From positions 1-64,000 of the forward strand of contig JAIYAP010000061.1 in NCBI GenBank assembly GCA_027488935.1: a stretch of DNA of 64,000 nucleotides, read 5' to 3'. The stretch is from Saprospiraceae bacterium (lineage in GTDB: Bacteria; Bacteroidota; Bacteroidia; Chitinophagales; Saprospiraceae). The position numbers and the translations under genes were made by a program. The notes below the pieces were generated by a model. That model worked only from the letters and a program-made list of their open reading frames with translations. It did no database searches and was not told where the DNA came from. Shown here piece after piece: positions 17,663 through 26,502 of this stretch (positions within the stretch are counted from its first letter, which is position 1; each line of letters begins with the position of its first letter).

Positions 17663-20600
17663 ATGAAAAAAATTCTCCTGGCACTCCTGTTTATCACAGC
17701 AGGTTTCTTCGGACTCAACGCACAAGTTGTGTATGAAGACTTCGAAGGCGGTACATCCGACCTTCCATGGGCTGCGGCCGATGGCGTATACAATGGCGTA
17801 ATTCCCAACCCAGGTCCTGATGCCGTGAATGGCAGTGGATTTGTAGGTTCCTATACCAAAGCCGCTGGCTTCGGCTACAGCCTTTTCTGGGTACCAAGTT
17901 TGGCCCAGCCACTCGATCTTTCGGTGAATAACCAATTTCACCTGAAAGTATGGTGCTCAACGGCAACACCAATCCTGCTCAAATTTGAAGGCCCCGGTCA
18001 GGCAGTTGAGAAACTAGTGACCATGCCTGCTGCTGGACAGTGGGTTGATTTGAAATTTGATATGAGCGCGGGCGCCGATAAAACGGGCTTGACGAAAATC
18101 ATCATTTTCTTCGATCCGGGCAATGACCCAAGCAACAACACCTATTATTTCGACGATTTGGTAGCGGAAAAAGCAGGTGTTTGTTACGAAACATTCGAAG
18201 GTGGCCAAGCATTACCTTGGAATGGTGCCGATGGCTTGTACGAAGGTGCTGTTGCCAACCCAACGCCGAATTCAATCAACAGCAGCGCAACCGTAGGTAA
18301 GTACACCAAAAGCAATATGCATGAATACAGTTTGTTGTTGGCGGATCAAGGTACACCATTCGACCTTTCTGTTAATAACCAATTCAAAATGAAGGTATTG
18401 GCCGAAGCGCCAACCCAGGTTTTGTTGAAATTGGAAGGTGGCGGCCAAGGCATCGAGCGCATCCAAAACATCGGTGTAGCGGGTGCATGGCAAGAGTACA
18501 CTTTCGATTTTAGTGCTGCAGCAGGTTTTACCGGTCTGACCAAAGTGATCATTTTCTTCGATCCAGGTGTTTTGACTAGCGGCAATGTATACTATTTCGA
18601 TGACATCTGCGCCGTTCCAAATCCATGTCCAGGCGTTGTTTCCAATCCTGATATCCTGGATGATTTTGAATGTCAGCGCAAAGCAACGTATGCTGGCGAC
18701 TGGGCGGCCCTTTCGGTGGTAAACAACCCGGCACCAAGCGGCGACAACAATTCGTCTAAAGTAGGCCGTTGGGAAGATCCAAGCGGAAACGGTACCGAGT
18801 TTTCTAACTTCCAGTTGGACTACCAAAACCCGATCGACCTGTCTGTGCGCAATCAATTCAGCATGAAACTTTGGGCACCAAAAGCAGGTCGCTTGTTATT
18901 GAAAATTGAAGGTGGCGTATCTGCGAAAGAAATTGAAGTGCAGGTTACCGAACTCAACAAATGGGTAGAGTACAAAGCCGATTTTAGCGCAGAAGCAGGT
19001 GAAGGCCACAAAAAAATCGTGGTATTCATCAATGCATTTGTCAATGGCGAACCAGGTGATGTGTATTTTGTAGACGATATCAAATTGACAGCGCCACCGA
19101 TCGCACCACCTTTGGAAGACTTTGAAGGCGCACCAAGCCTTGGATGGCAACCATTGGATCAAAACGAAGCCGTGCATGGCACCTTCGCCGTAGGTCCAAA
19201 CAGCAAACCAAACGATGTAAACAACTCAGCAACAGCAGGTTGTTACAGCAAAGGTCCATCCGGTTTCTCTACGTTGCAGGCAATTTCCCTGACCAACTTT
19301 GATTTGAGCATTTACCCACAGTTCAATATTGACGTTTTGAGCCCGGCAGCAGGTGGAAAAGTAACCATGATCCTTAGTGGCCCAACCGGCAACCAACAAG
19401 TGGAAGCAAATGTAACCACGCCTGGCGTTTGGGAAACCTTGAGTTTCGACTTTTCTACGTTCTCCAGTACCACCGATTTCAACGAAGTACGCATGATTTT
19501 CAATGCAGGTACTGCAGCAGCAGGCGAAACCTGGTGTGTAGACAACCTCCGCCAAGGTGCTTCTACTGTTGATCCATGTGCCGATGTGGTTCCAAAACCA
19601 AACATCATTGATGACTTCGAATGCCAACGCAACTACACCGCTATTTTCTATGGCACCGACGACGTTAAAGTGGTAAACAACCCGTATTTGTTGCCATCAA
19701 ACGGTTCTTTGAAAGTAGGTGAATACAAAGATCCTGCTGGTCAGCCATACGCAGGCATCGGCTTCGAATTCCCAACTGCACCTGATTTGAGCGTGTACAA
19801 CCAATTGAAAGTGTCTGTGTATTCAACCAAAGCCAATGTGCCTTTCCTCTTCAAACTGGAAGGTGGCACAACCGGTAATGTTGAAAAATTTGACACCCTG
19901 GAAACGGCCAATACCTGGTATGAATTTACCATCGACTTCAGTGGCTCGGTCGGTACAGACAACAAAAAACTGATCCTTTTCTTTGATGTAGCAAGCGACA
20001 ATGGTGGCACTTATTGGGTAGATAATGTGAAATGGAGCCGCAAAGCCTACACTGGCTGCGTAAGCGACCACGAAACAGCATTGACCTCCCTGAGCAATTT
20101 CACTTATTTCAACAACGGCTCCCTAGCTGGTACGATTGCAGCAATTGTAGACAATCCGAACAAATCAGGCATCAATACCAGCGATAAAGTAGGTAAAATG
20201 GTGCAAGCAGCAGATGCTACTATTTATGCAGGTATGTTCGCTGATTTGGATTCAGAAATTGACTTTGGTGGTAAAAAAGAAATCAAAGGCAAGTTCCACA
20301 TGGACCACTTGGGTACCGTTACCATGAAAATTGAGGTATTTGGCAACCCAGTTCCTCCAATTGAAGTAACGGTTCCAAACACCAAAGTGAACGAATGGGA
20401 AGAAATCACCTTCAACTTTGGCGCATACGTGGATGGCGACAAATACTTCCGTTTGACGATGTTCCCGGACATCACCAGCGTAGGTACTGGTACTGATCGG
20501 GTTACGTATTATGATGATATCGTGATCGGTAACGGTCAGTGTGGCCTTATCGCGACCAACAACCCGCGTATTGAAAACCTGTTGGTATCGCCAAATCCTG

Positions 20601-20809
20601 CTACAGCATTGTTCCGTATCCAAAACCTGGGCAACATCGATCGTTTCGAAGTGTTCAACCTCCTGGGCCAACGGATCGCTTCCATCAATACCAATGGTGA
20701 TCAGCAAGTAGAACTAGATGTAACACGCTTCGCAGCAGGCATGTACACCGTTTCTGGTTTTAACAGCCAAAATCAATTGGTTGGAAACGCCAAGTTTGTA
20801 AAACAGTAA
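17663..20809 (+). CDS. Secreted multi-module glycan-binding-like protein, six repeats, T9SS type-A
   Basis: The protein has 1048 residues. After a signal peptide (ending GLNAQ) it has six modules of about 150 residues. Each begins with a DFE or FEG motif, carries NPxPxxxNxSxxVGxYxK, then LDLSVNNQFxxKV, LLKxEG, and ends in a YYFDD-like strand; this is the pattern of jelly-roll carbohydrate-binding modules in Bacteroidota. A type-A sorting domain starts at about 973. It lies between the two PF10091 enzymes and is probably the surface binding protein of the locus, replacing a SusD-like component. Codons are strongly biased (TTC, AAC, GAC, GGT, GCA), unlike the neighbours, which suggests high expression. 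Confidence 0.8.
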   Translation: MKKILLALLFITAGFFGLNAQVVYEDFEGGTSDLPWAAADGVYNGVIPNPGPDAVNGSGFVGSYTKAAGFGYSLFWVPSLAQPLDLSVNNQFHLKVWCSTATPILLKFEGPGQAVEKLVTMPAAGQWVDLKFDMSAGADKTGLTKIIIFFDPGNDPSNNTYYFDDLVAEKAGVCYETFEGGQALPWNGADGLYEGAVANPTPNSINSSATVGKYTKSNMHEYSLLLADQGTPFDLSVNNQFKMKVLAEAPTQVLLKLEGGGQGIERIQNIGVAGAWQEYTFDFSAAAGFTGLTKVIIFFDPGVLTSGNVYYFDDICAVPNPCPGVVSNPDILDDFECQRKATYAGDWAALSVVNNPAPSGDNNSSKVGRWEDPSGNGTEFSNFQLDYQNPIDLSVRNQFSMKLWAPKAGRLLLKIEGGVSAKEIEVQVTELNKWVEYKADFSAEAGEGHKKIVVFINAFVNGEPGDVYFVDDIKLTAPPIAPPLEDFEGAPSLGWQPLDQNEAVHGTFAVGPNSKPNDVNNSATAGCYSKGPSGFSTLQAISLTNFDLSIYPQFNIDVLSPAAGGKVTMILSGPTGNQQVEANVTTPGVWETLSFDFSTFSSTTDFNEVRMIFNAGTAAAGETWCVDNLRQGASTVDPCADVVPKPNIIDDFECQRNYTAIFYGTDDVKVVNNPYLLPSNGSLKVGEYKDPAGQPYAGIGFEFPTAPDLSVYNQLKVSVYSTKANVPFLFKLEGGTTGNVEKFDTLETANTWYEFTIDFSGSVGTDNKKLILFFDVASDNGGTYWVDNVKWSRKAYTGCVSDHETALTSLSNFTYFNNGSLAGTIAAIVDNPNKSGINTSDKVGKMVQAADATIYAGMFADLDSEIDFGGKKEIKGKFHMDHLGTVTMKIEVFGNPVPPIEVTVPNTKVNEWEEITFNFGAYVDGDKYFRLTMFPDITSVGTGTDRVTYYDDIVIGNGQCGLIATNNPRIENLLVSPNPATALFRIQNLGNIDRFEVFNLLGQRIASINTNGDQQVELDVTRFAAGMYTVSGFNSQNQLVGNAKFVKQ

Positions 20810-20835
20810 ACAGGTTATACCTCACTGATTTTGAA

Positions 20836-20897
20836 TAAAATAGCGGGCGTACAAGGCAATGAAAACGTCTTATTGGCTTGTATTGCCCGCTATTTTT
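20836..20897 (+). terminator. Long-stem intrinsic terminator
   Basis: AAAATAGCGGGC followed by GTACAAGGCAAT pairs with ATTGGCTTGTATT followed by GCCCGCTATTTTT, with a loop of about 11 bases and a T-rich tail. It separates the glycan-binding gene from the next enzyme. Because it extends to 20897, it argues that translation of the next gene starts at 20936 and not further upstream. Confidence 0.85.
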
Positions 20898-20935
20898 ATT
20901 TGTTTTACCTCTACCAGCTCTACGAGCATTTCATT

Positions 20936-23179
20936 ATGGTACGCAGCCTGCAAGTCTCCTTGCTCCTTTTGTGGAGCATTGCTTTCCATTCCGTTTCAGC
21001 ACAACCTCGCACGGCGCAGATCACGCAGCCCACGGCTGAAAAGGTGACTTTTTCGATTGATACCCTCGAAAAACGAACATTTAACTACTTCTGGCAATTG
21101 GCCGACCGTCAGTTGCAAATACCCGACCGCTGGCCGACCCTTGCGTTTTCAAGTGTGGCCGCTACCGGCTTTGGGCTCAGTGCTTACCTGGTAGGGATTG
21201 AACGCAAGTATGTTACCCGCGCACAAGCAGCCGAAAGGGTACTTAAAACCCTCGAAATACTCAAAAATTTGCCGCAAGGACCTGCCCTATCCGGCATGTC
21301 GGGCTATCGCGGCTTCTATTACCATTTCCTCGACCATCAAGAAGCACGCCGTTACCGTGATGTAGAACTTTCTTCCATCGATTCGGGCTTGTTGATGGCA
21401 GGCGTTTTGTCCTGCCAAACCTATTTTGATCAGGAAAATGCCACCGAAAAAGCCATCCGGGCTACCGCCGATTTTATTTACCGCCGGGTAGAATGGGACT
21501 GGATGATGAATGCCAACCAGCGCATGAGTATGGGCTGGAAACCAGAAAAAGGCTTTATTCAGGCCGAATGGTTTGGATACACAGAAGCCATGATCCTGTA
21601 TGTATTGGGACTAGGATCACCCACCCACCCCATCGCTTCCAATGCCTGGGAAGCCTGGACCCAAAATTATGTTTGGGATAATTTCATGGGACAAGAACAC
21701 ATCAATTTTGGCCCACTTTTCGGACACCAATACAGCCATATCTGGCTCGATTTTAAGGGCATTCAGGATGAATACATGCGCAAAAAAGGCATGGATTATG
21801 CCGAAAACACCCGGCGGGCAACCTTGGCTAACTGGAATTATTGCAAACAAAACCCGGGTAAATTCAAAGATTATTCCGATAAAATATGGGGCCTCACCGC
21901 TTGTGATGGTCCGGCCGACTGGCTTTACAAACACGATCCCAAGGAGCAATGCCCGGAGGATCGCAAAAAATACATGGGTTACAGCGCACGCGGCATCGCC
22001 ACCGATTACCTCACCGACGATGGTACCCTTGCACCTACCGCAGCAGGCGGATCGCTGCCTTTTGCTCCTGAAATTTGCCTACCTGCCCTCGAAGCCATGT
22101 GGAATCAATACCAGGATAGCCTCGTGGGGCCTTATGGTTTTAAAGATGCGTTCAATCCAGGTTTTACGGCTTGCGGACAACTACCTAAGGGCTGGTTTGA
22201 CAATGATTACCTAGGCATCGACCAAGGTCCGATTGTCTTGATGATTGAAAATTACCGCAGTGGTTTTTTGTGGAATTTGATGAAACGCAACCCGTATATC
22301 CGAAAAGGACTACAAAAAGCAGGATTTGACGGAGGCTGGCTTGGAAAACGCGCCGATGTGCAAGTGGAATATGGCGAACAAACCGTTCCAAATCCAGAAG
22401 TACCCACCAACCCATTTTATTATTTCGACCGCGCCGTGTACCGTGAAAGCGAAAGTCTGGCACTCCCGTATCGGCTCCTAAAGCCATCCAATGTGCTGGC
22501 AACCAACAAAATAGAAAATTTCTATTTTAACAAAGACGGACATATAACGGGTAACACATCAGAAACAAAATACAAGGAAAAGAAAATCCCCTTGGTGGTG
22601 TTTTTACATGGCTCCGGTGAACGGGGCAGCGAAAATGAGGCACAACTTCGAAATGGGGTACTTGCCTTTTGCGAACCCAATAATTGGGCACAAAACCCGT
22701 GTTTTATACTAGCGCCTCAGTGTCCACTCAACGATCAATGGACCAAAAACCGGGCGAAACCATTTCAGGAAAACCCAACGGAGGCAACCCGCATGTTATT
22801 GGCCCTGATTGATCAGGTTTTAGCCGAAAATCCAGCCATTGACCCTACCCGCATTTACCTCACCGGTTTGTCGATGGGCGGTTTTGGCACCTTTGATGTG
22901 CTTTGTCGTCGACCCAATTTATTTGCAGCGGCCATTGCCTTGTGTTCGGGCGGTGACCCGGCAGTTGCACCAAAAATAAAGGATGTTCCACTCTGGTATT
23001 TTCATGGTACGCGCGACGAAACGGTGCCCGTTGAAAACACCCGCCAAATGGTCGCAGCCCTTAAAAATGCAGGATCAAAGGTTAAATACACTGAGTTTGC
23101 CACCTTAGGCCATGCGATCTGGCAGGAAACCTATTATAACCCAGAAGTGCTGTCGTGGCTTTTCCGTCAACACAAATAA
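20936..23179 (+). CDS. Fusion of a glycoamylase-like (PF10091) hydrolase and an alpha/beta-hydrolase esterase
   Basis: The protein has 747 residues. ATG 20936 gives a signal peptide ending HSVSAQ. The N-terminal domain (about 44-470) is a PF10091-type alpha/alpha-barrel, with KRTFNYFWQLADRQ, AATGFGLSAYLVGIERKYV, GYRGFYYHFLD, ELSSIDSGLLMAGVL and IDQGPIVLMIENYRSG. It is related to, but distinct from, the GH144 enzyme upstream. The C-terminal domain (about 548-745) is an esterase with oxyanion HGSGERG and a catalytic triad of Ser646 (GLSMGG), Asp694 and His726. There is no sorting domain, so it is probably periplasmic. The fusion suggests that one enzyme both cleaves and de-esterifies a substituted glucan. 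Confidence 0.85.
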   Translation: MVRSLQVSLLLLWSIAFHSVSAQPRTAQITQPTAEKVTFSIDTLEKRTFNYFWQLADRQLQIPDRWPTLAFSSVAATGFGLSAYLVGIERKYVTRAQAAERVLKTLEILKNLPQGPALSGMSGYRGFYYHFLDHQEARRYRDVELSSIDSGLLMAGVLSCQTYFDQENATEKAIRATADFIYRRVEWDWMMNANQRMSMGWKPEKGFIQAEWFGYTEAMILYVLGLGSPTHPIASNAWEAWTQNYVWDNFMGQEHINFGPLFGHQYSHIWLDFKGIQDEYMRKKGMDYAENTRRATLANWNYCKQNPGKFKDYSDKIWGLTACDGPADWLYKHDPKEQCPEDRKKYMGYSARGIATDYLTDDGTLAPTAAGGSLPFAPEICLPALEAMWNQYQDSLVGPYGFKDAFNPGFTACGQLPKGWFDNDYLGIDQGPIVLMIENYRSGFLWNLMKRNPYIRKGLQKAGFDGGWLGKRADVQVEYGEQTVPNPEVPTNPFYYFDRAVYRESESLALPYRLLKPSNVLATNKIENFYFNKDGHITGNTSETKYKEKKIPLVVFLHGSGERGSENEAQLRNGVLAFCEPNNWAQNPCFILAPQCPLNDQWTKNRAKPFQENPTEATRMLLALIDQVLAENPAIDPTRIYLTGLSMGGFGTFDVLCRRPNLFAAAIALCSGGDPAVAPKIKDVPLWYFHGTRDETVPVENTRQMVAALKNAGSKVKYTEFATLGHAIWQETYYNPEVLSWLFRQHK

Positions 23180-23226
23180 GCCCGCAGTCCGTTTTTCATT
23201 CATATCCGATTCAAATACAAGCATTT

Positions 23227-25458
23227 ATGCAACATCTTCTAAAATCCACTGCAGTAGTGCTTTGCCTGCTTCTGTCGATGAGCCTACAAGCGCAAACCAA
23301 ACCCGCCAAAACAAAACCGAAACCAACAGGCGATCCCCGCATTGAAAAACTGCTGGCTAAAATGACCCTGGAAGAAAAAATAGGTCAAATGACCCTGTAC
23401 ACCACCGACTGGGAATCAACAGGCCCCACCATTCGGGATGGATACAAAAATGATATTCGCAGCGGCAATTGCGGTGCCTTATTTAACAGCCACACCGTGC
23501 CTTTTACCCGCGAATTACAACGCATTGCCGTAGAAGAAACCCGCCTGAAAATACCACTTTTGTTTGGATACGATGTGATCCACGGATATAAAACCATTTT
23601 TCCAATACCCTTGGGCGAGGCTGCCAGCTGGGATCTGGATGCGATAGAGCGCAGTGCCCGGATCGCCGCTACAGAGGCCGCAGCCTCGGGTTTGCACTGG
23701 ACTTTTGCGCCCATGGTCGATATTGGCCGCGACCCACGCTGGGGTCGAGTAATGGAGGGTGCTGGTGAAGATACCTACCTCGGTTGTCGCATTGCGGAAG
23801 CAAGGGTACGCGGATTTCAGGGCAAAGGCATTGGCAATACCGATGCGGTGATCGCCTGCGTAAAACACTACGCCGCTTACGGTGCACCCATCGGTGGCCG
23901 CGATTACAACACGGTGGATATGAGCGAGCGCTTTTTCCGGGAATACTACCTGCCGCCCTACAAAGCAGCGGTTAAAGCAGGCGCTATGACGGTAATGGCT
24001 TCCTTCAATGATTATGATGGCGTGCCTGCCACGGGCAATAAATACTTGTTGCAACACATTTTGCGCGATGAATGGGCATTCAAAGGTTTTGTGGTTACCG
24101 ATTACACGGGCATCAATGAAATGGTGAAGCACGGCGTAGTTGCAGATGATAAAGCTGCGGGCGAACTCGCCGTAAAGGCAGGCATTGATATGGATATGCA
24201 AGGTGCTGTATATCAACATTTTTTAGCACAATCTGTAAAAGAAGGAAAGGTAAAAATGGCTCAAATTGATGAAGCCGTACGACGTATCCTGGCGCTAAAA
24301 TTCCAATTGGGCTTATTTGAAGATCCATACAAATTTAGTAATGCGCAACGTGCCCAGGCAACCATTTTAAGCCCTGAAAACCGCGCCGCAGCCCGTGATG
24401 TCGCCCGCAAGAGCATGGTTTTGTTAAAAAATGCCAATCAGGTATTGCCGCTTAATAAACAACAAAAAATTGCACTGATCGGCCCCTTGGCGGAAACCAA
24501 AAACGACCTGATCGGTAACTGGTCTGGCGCAGGCAGTGGCGCCGATTGCGTAAGCCTGCTGGAAGGTCTGCAAAATGCTGGCATGAAACCAGTCGCCGTG
24601 GCCAAAGGTTGTGCCATCGACAGTGAAGACCAATCGGGATTTAAAGCCGCCCTCGATGCAGCGGCACAAGCCGATGTGGTTGTATTGGCCATTGGCGAAC
24701 GCGCGGATATGTCGGGGGAAGCCGCGTCACGGGCCTATATTACCGTTCCAGGCGCCCAAGAGGCCTTGCTGACCGCGCTAAAAGCAACCGGCAAACCCGT
24801 GGTTGTGGTGCTGATGAATGGCCGCCCATTGACCATCCCCAACATTGATCGGCAGGCCGATGCCATCCTCGAAACCTGGTGGTCGGGCACAGAAGCAGGC
24901 AATGCCATCGCTGATGTATTGAGTGGTGCCTACAACCCTTCTGGCAAATTGACCATGAGTTTCCCCCGTACAACCGGACAAATACCCGTGTATTACAACC
25001 ATAAAAGCGCTGGTCGGCCTTTTGATCCAAATTCAAAATGGACCACCAAGTACATTGATGAAGCCAACGCACCGTTATATGCTTTTGGGTATGGCTTGAG
25101 TTATACCTCTTTTAAATATGGCGTACCCACGGCCAGCAAAACCGCGTTTAAAAAAGGCGAAAGCATCGTCATTTCGGTAGAATTGACAAATACCGGCAAT
25201 GTGGACGGCGAGGAAGTAGCACAATTGTACATCCACGATTTGGTAGGCTCCGTCACCCGTCCTGTACGCGAACTCAAGGCCTTTCAAAAGGTGATGTTGC
25301 GCAAAGGGGAGACCCAAACGCTCACATTTACCTTATCGGACAAGGATTTCAGTTTTTTCAAGCAAAATATGAAGTTTGGCAGCGAGCCCGGCGACTTTGA
25401 AATAACGGTGGGTGGAAATTCGGATACGGAAAACGTTGTCCGGGTAAGTTTAAAATAG
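23227..25458 (+). CDS. GH3 beta-glucosidase (BglX-like)
   Basis: The protein has 743 residues from ATG 23227 (MQHLLKSTAVV), with a signal peptide ending SLQAQ. It is a complete GH3 enzyme: an N-terminal TIM barrel with RWGRVMEGAGEDTYL, VIACVKHYAAYGAP and the nucleophile Asp292 in FVVTDYTG; a middle alpha/beta sandwich with MVLLKNANQVLPL; and a C-terminal fibronectin-III-like domain with FGYGLSYTSF. It should remove terminal glucose from oligosaccharides in the periplasm. It is the last gene of the probable beta-glucan locus. GH3 partners of GH144 enzymes act on sophoro-oligosaccharides in other Bacteroidota, so that substrate is a plausible inference. Confidence 0.95.
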   Translation: MQHLLKSTAVVLCLLLSMSLQAQTKPAKTKPKPTGDPRIEKLLAKMTLEEKIGQMTLYTTDWESTGPTIRDGYKNDIRSGNCGALFNSHTVPFTRELQRIAVEETRLKIPLLFGYDVIHGYKTIFPIPLGEAASWDLDAIERSARIAATEAAASGLHWTFAPMVDIGRDPRWGRVMEGAGEDTYLGCRIAEARVRGFQGKGIGNTDAVIACVKHYAAYGAPIGGRDYNTVDMSERFFREYYLPPYKAAVKAGAMTVMASFNDYDGVPATGNKYLLQHILRDEWAFKGFVVTDYTGINEMVKHGVVADDKAAGELAVKAGIDMDMQGAVYQHFLAQSVKEGKVKMAQIDEAVRRILALKFQLGLFEDPYKFSNAQRAQATILSPENRAAARDVARKSMVLLKNANQVLPLNKQQKIALIGPLAETKNDLIGNWSGAGSGADCVSLLEGLQNAGMKPVAVAKGCAIDSEDQSGFKAALDAAAQADVVVLAIGERADMSGEAASRAYITVPGAQEALLTALKATGKPVVVVLMNGRPLTIPNIDRQADAILETWWSGTEAGNAIADVLSGAYNPSGKLTMSFPRTTGQIPVYYNHKSAGRPFDPNSKWTTKYIDEANAPLYAFGYGLSYTSFKYGVPTASKTAFKKGESIVISVELTNTGNVDGEEVAQLYIHDLVGSVTRPVRELKAFQKVMLRKGETQTLTFTLSDKDFSFFKQNMKFGSEPGDFEITVGGNSDTENVVRVSLK

Positions 25459-25722
25459 ACAGATCGTTTTGATAACACTGTTTGACACGGAAAAAGGGGG
25501 ATTGCACTGGAATTTTTTGTGGTGAAATTTGAGTTTCATGCGGTCCCTTCCTTCCTTTTTTAGGATATTTCTGGCAAATACTTTTTTTGCAACACAACAG
25601 AAAGCCCCATAAAAGTGTTAAATGTTCGTATTTTTGCCTCCAATTTCCTTTCACTCAACGTACAGGAAATCGGGTAAATCCTGGCCCAACACTCAAATTT
25701 CACTGATCCAGCATTTTTCGCT
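25459..25722. other. Non-coding gap
   Basis: This 264-base gap between the GH3 gene and the barrel gene is AT-rich in parts. I see no gene, no clear hairpin with a T-run, and no well-spaced promoter boxes. Confidence 0.5.
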
Positions 25723-26409
25723 ATGTTTCGAAAACACATCATTAAAGTACTCGCCCTTTTAGTTTTTTTCGCCTTTGCCACCGAACCAACGTATGCGCAA
25801 AGCCGTAAAAAATCAAGTTCCAGCCTCAGTAAGAAAAAAAAGAAGAAAGCCGCTGCTAAGAAAAAGAAAGAAAAAGAAAAGGCTAAAGCAGCAGAGGCAG
25901 AAGAAGAAAGTAAACCGTCCACTACGTTCACCGACCATTTGTGGTACGGAGGTGGCGTTGGTTTGGGCTTCAGTTCCTCATTTGGAGTCAACTCGTTTGG
26001 AATATCCGTTTCGCCGATGGTTGGATATAAAGTGAATAACTGGGTTTCTGCCGGTCCGCGTATCTCTACTGCATTCAGTTCTTTAAAAATCCCAGGTTAC
26101 AAATCAATTAATTTGTTCAACTTTGAAGCGGGCGGTTTTATACGTGCGCATGTGTACGAAGGATTTTTCCTGCAGGGTGAAATATCCAACGAATGGATTC
26201 AGGAGCCGGGTGATGCCGTCGGGAATGAGTACAGCAAAAATACCCGCAGTCGATTTAATCAATATCTGGGAGCGGGTTATAATTTTGGTCGCGGCCAAGG
26301 TGGGGTCGGTTCCGAAATAAGCATCCACTATAATTTTACGGTAGGACGAGATATCAACTCTTTTGAAAATCCGTTTAACTATCGCTTCGGATTTACCTGG
26401 CGTTTCTAA
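25723..26409 (+). CDS. Outer-membrane beta-barrel protein with a lysine-rich N-terminal segment
   Basis: The protein has 228 residues. The signal peptide ends EPTYAQ, and is followed by a highly basic then acidic low-complexity stretch (about 27-63, mostly Lys, Ala, Glu). The rest alternates hydrophobic and polar residues as in a small eight-stranded barrel (GGGVGLGFSSSFGVNSFG; SPMVGYKVNNWVSAGPRIS) and ends in the aromatic FGFTWRF, the usual C-terminal signature for outer-membrane insertion. The charged stretch probably sits in the periplasm. The function is unknown. It is transcribed alone and ends at a recurrent hairpin. Confidence 0.75.
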   Translation: MFRKHIIKVLALLVFFAFATEPTYAQSRKKSSSSLSKKKKKKAAAKKKKEKEKAKAAEAEEESKPSTTFTDHLWYGGGVGLGFSSSFGVNSFGISVSPMVGYKVNNWVSAGPRISTAFSSLKIPGYKSINLFNFEAGGFIRAHVYEGFFLQGEISNEWIQEPGDAVGNEYSKNTRSRFNQYLGAGYNFGRGQGGVGSEISIHYNFTVGRDINSFENPFNYRFGFTWRF

Positions 26410-26432
26410 TTGTTTTGATAAATATGTGCCTC

Positions 26433-26471
26433 ATCCCGAATTTTGGCTTTCACCAAAATTCGGGATTTTTA
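26433..26471. terminator. Terminator hairpin (recurrent CCCGAATTTTGG family)
   Basis: ATCCCGAATTTTGG pairs perfectly with CCAAAATTCGGGAT around a six-base loop, followed by a run of Ts. It lies between the convergent barrel gene and ruvB. It is almost the same sequence as the hairpins at 7705, 41148 and 41484. Confidence 0.9.
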
Positions 26472-26502
26472 TTTATTATCACGAATATCAAGCAAAAAAC
26501 CA

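Noticed and set aside
18272-20707. Long minus-strand open frames inside the six-module glycan-binding gene (for example 18272-18856, 19226-19627, 20252-20707)
   Set aside because: They arise opposite a strongly codon-biased repetitive gene and show no recognisable domain, signal or start context.
23515-24219. Minus-strand open frame of 234 codons opposite the GH3 gene
   Set aside because: The GH3 frame carries all catalytic motifs; the antisense product has no recognisable features.
20936-25458. A SusC/SusD-based polysaccharide utilisation locus
   Set aside because: No TonB-dependent receptor or SusD-like lipoprotein gene is present anywhere between 12.8 and 25.5 kb.
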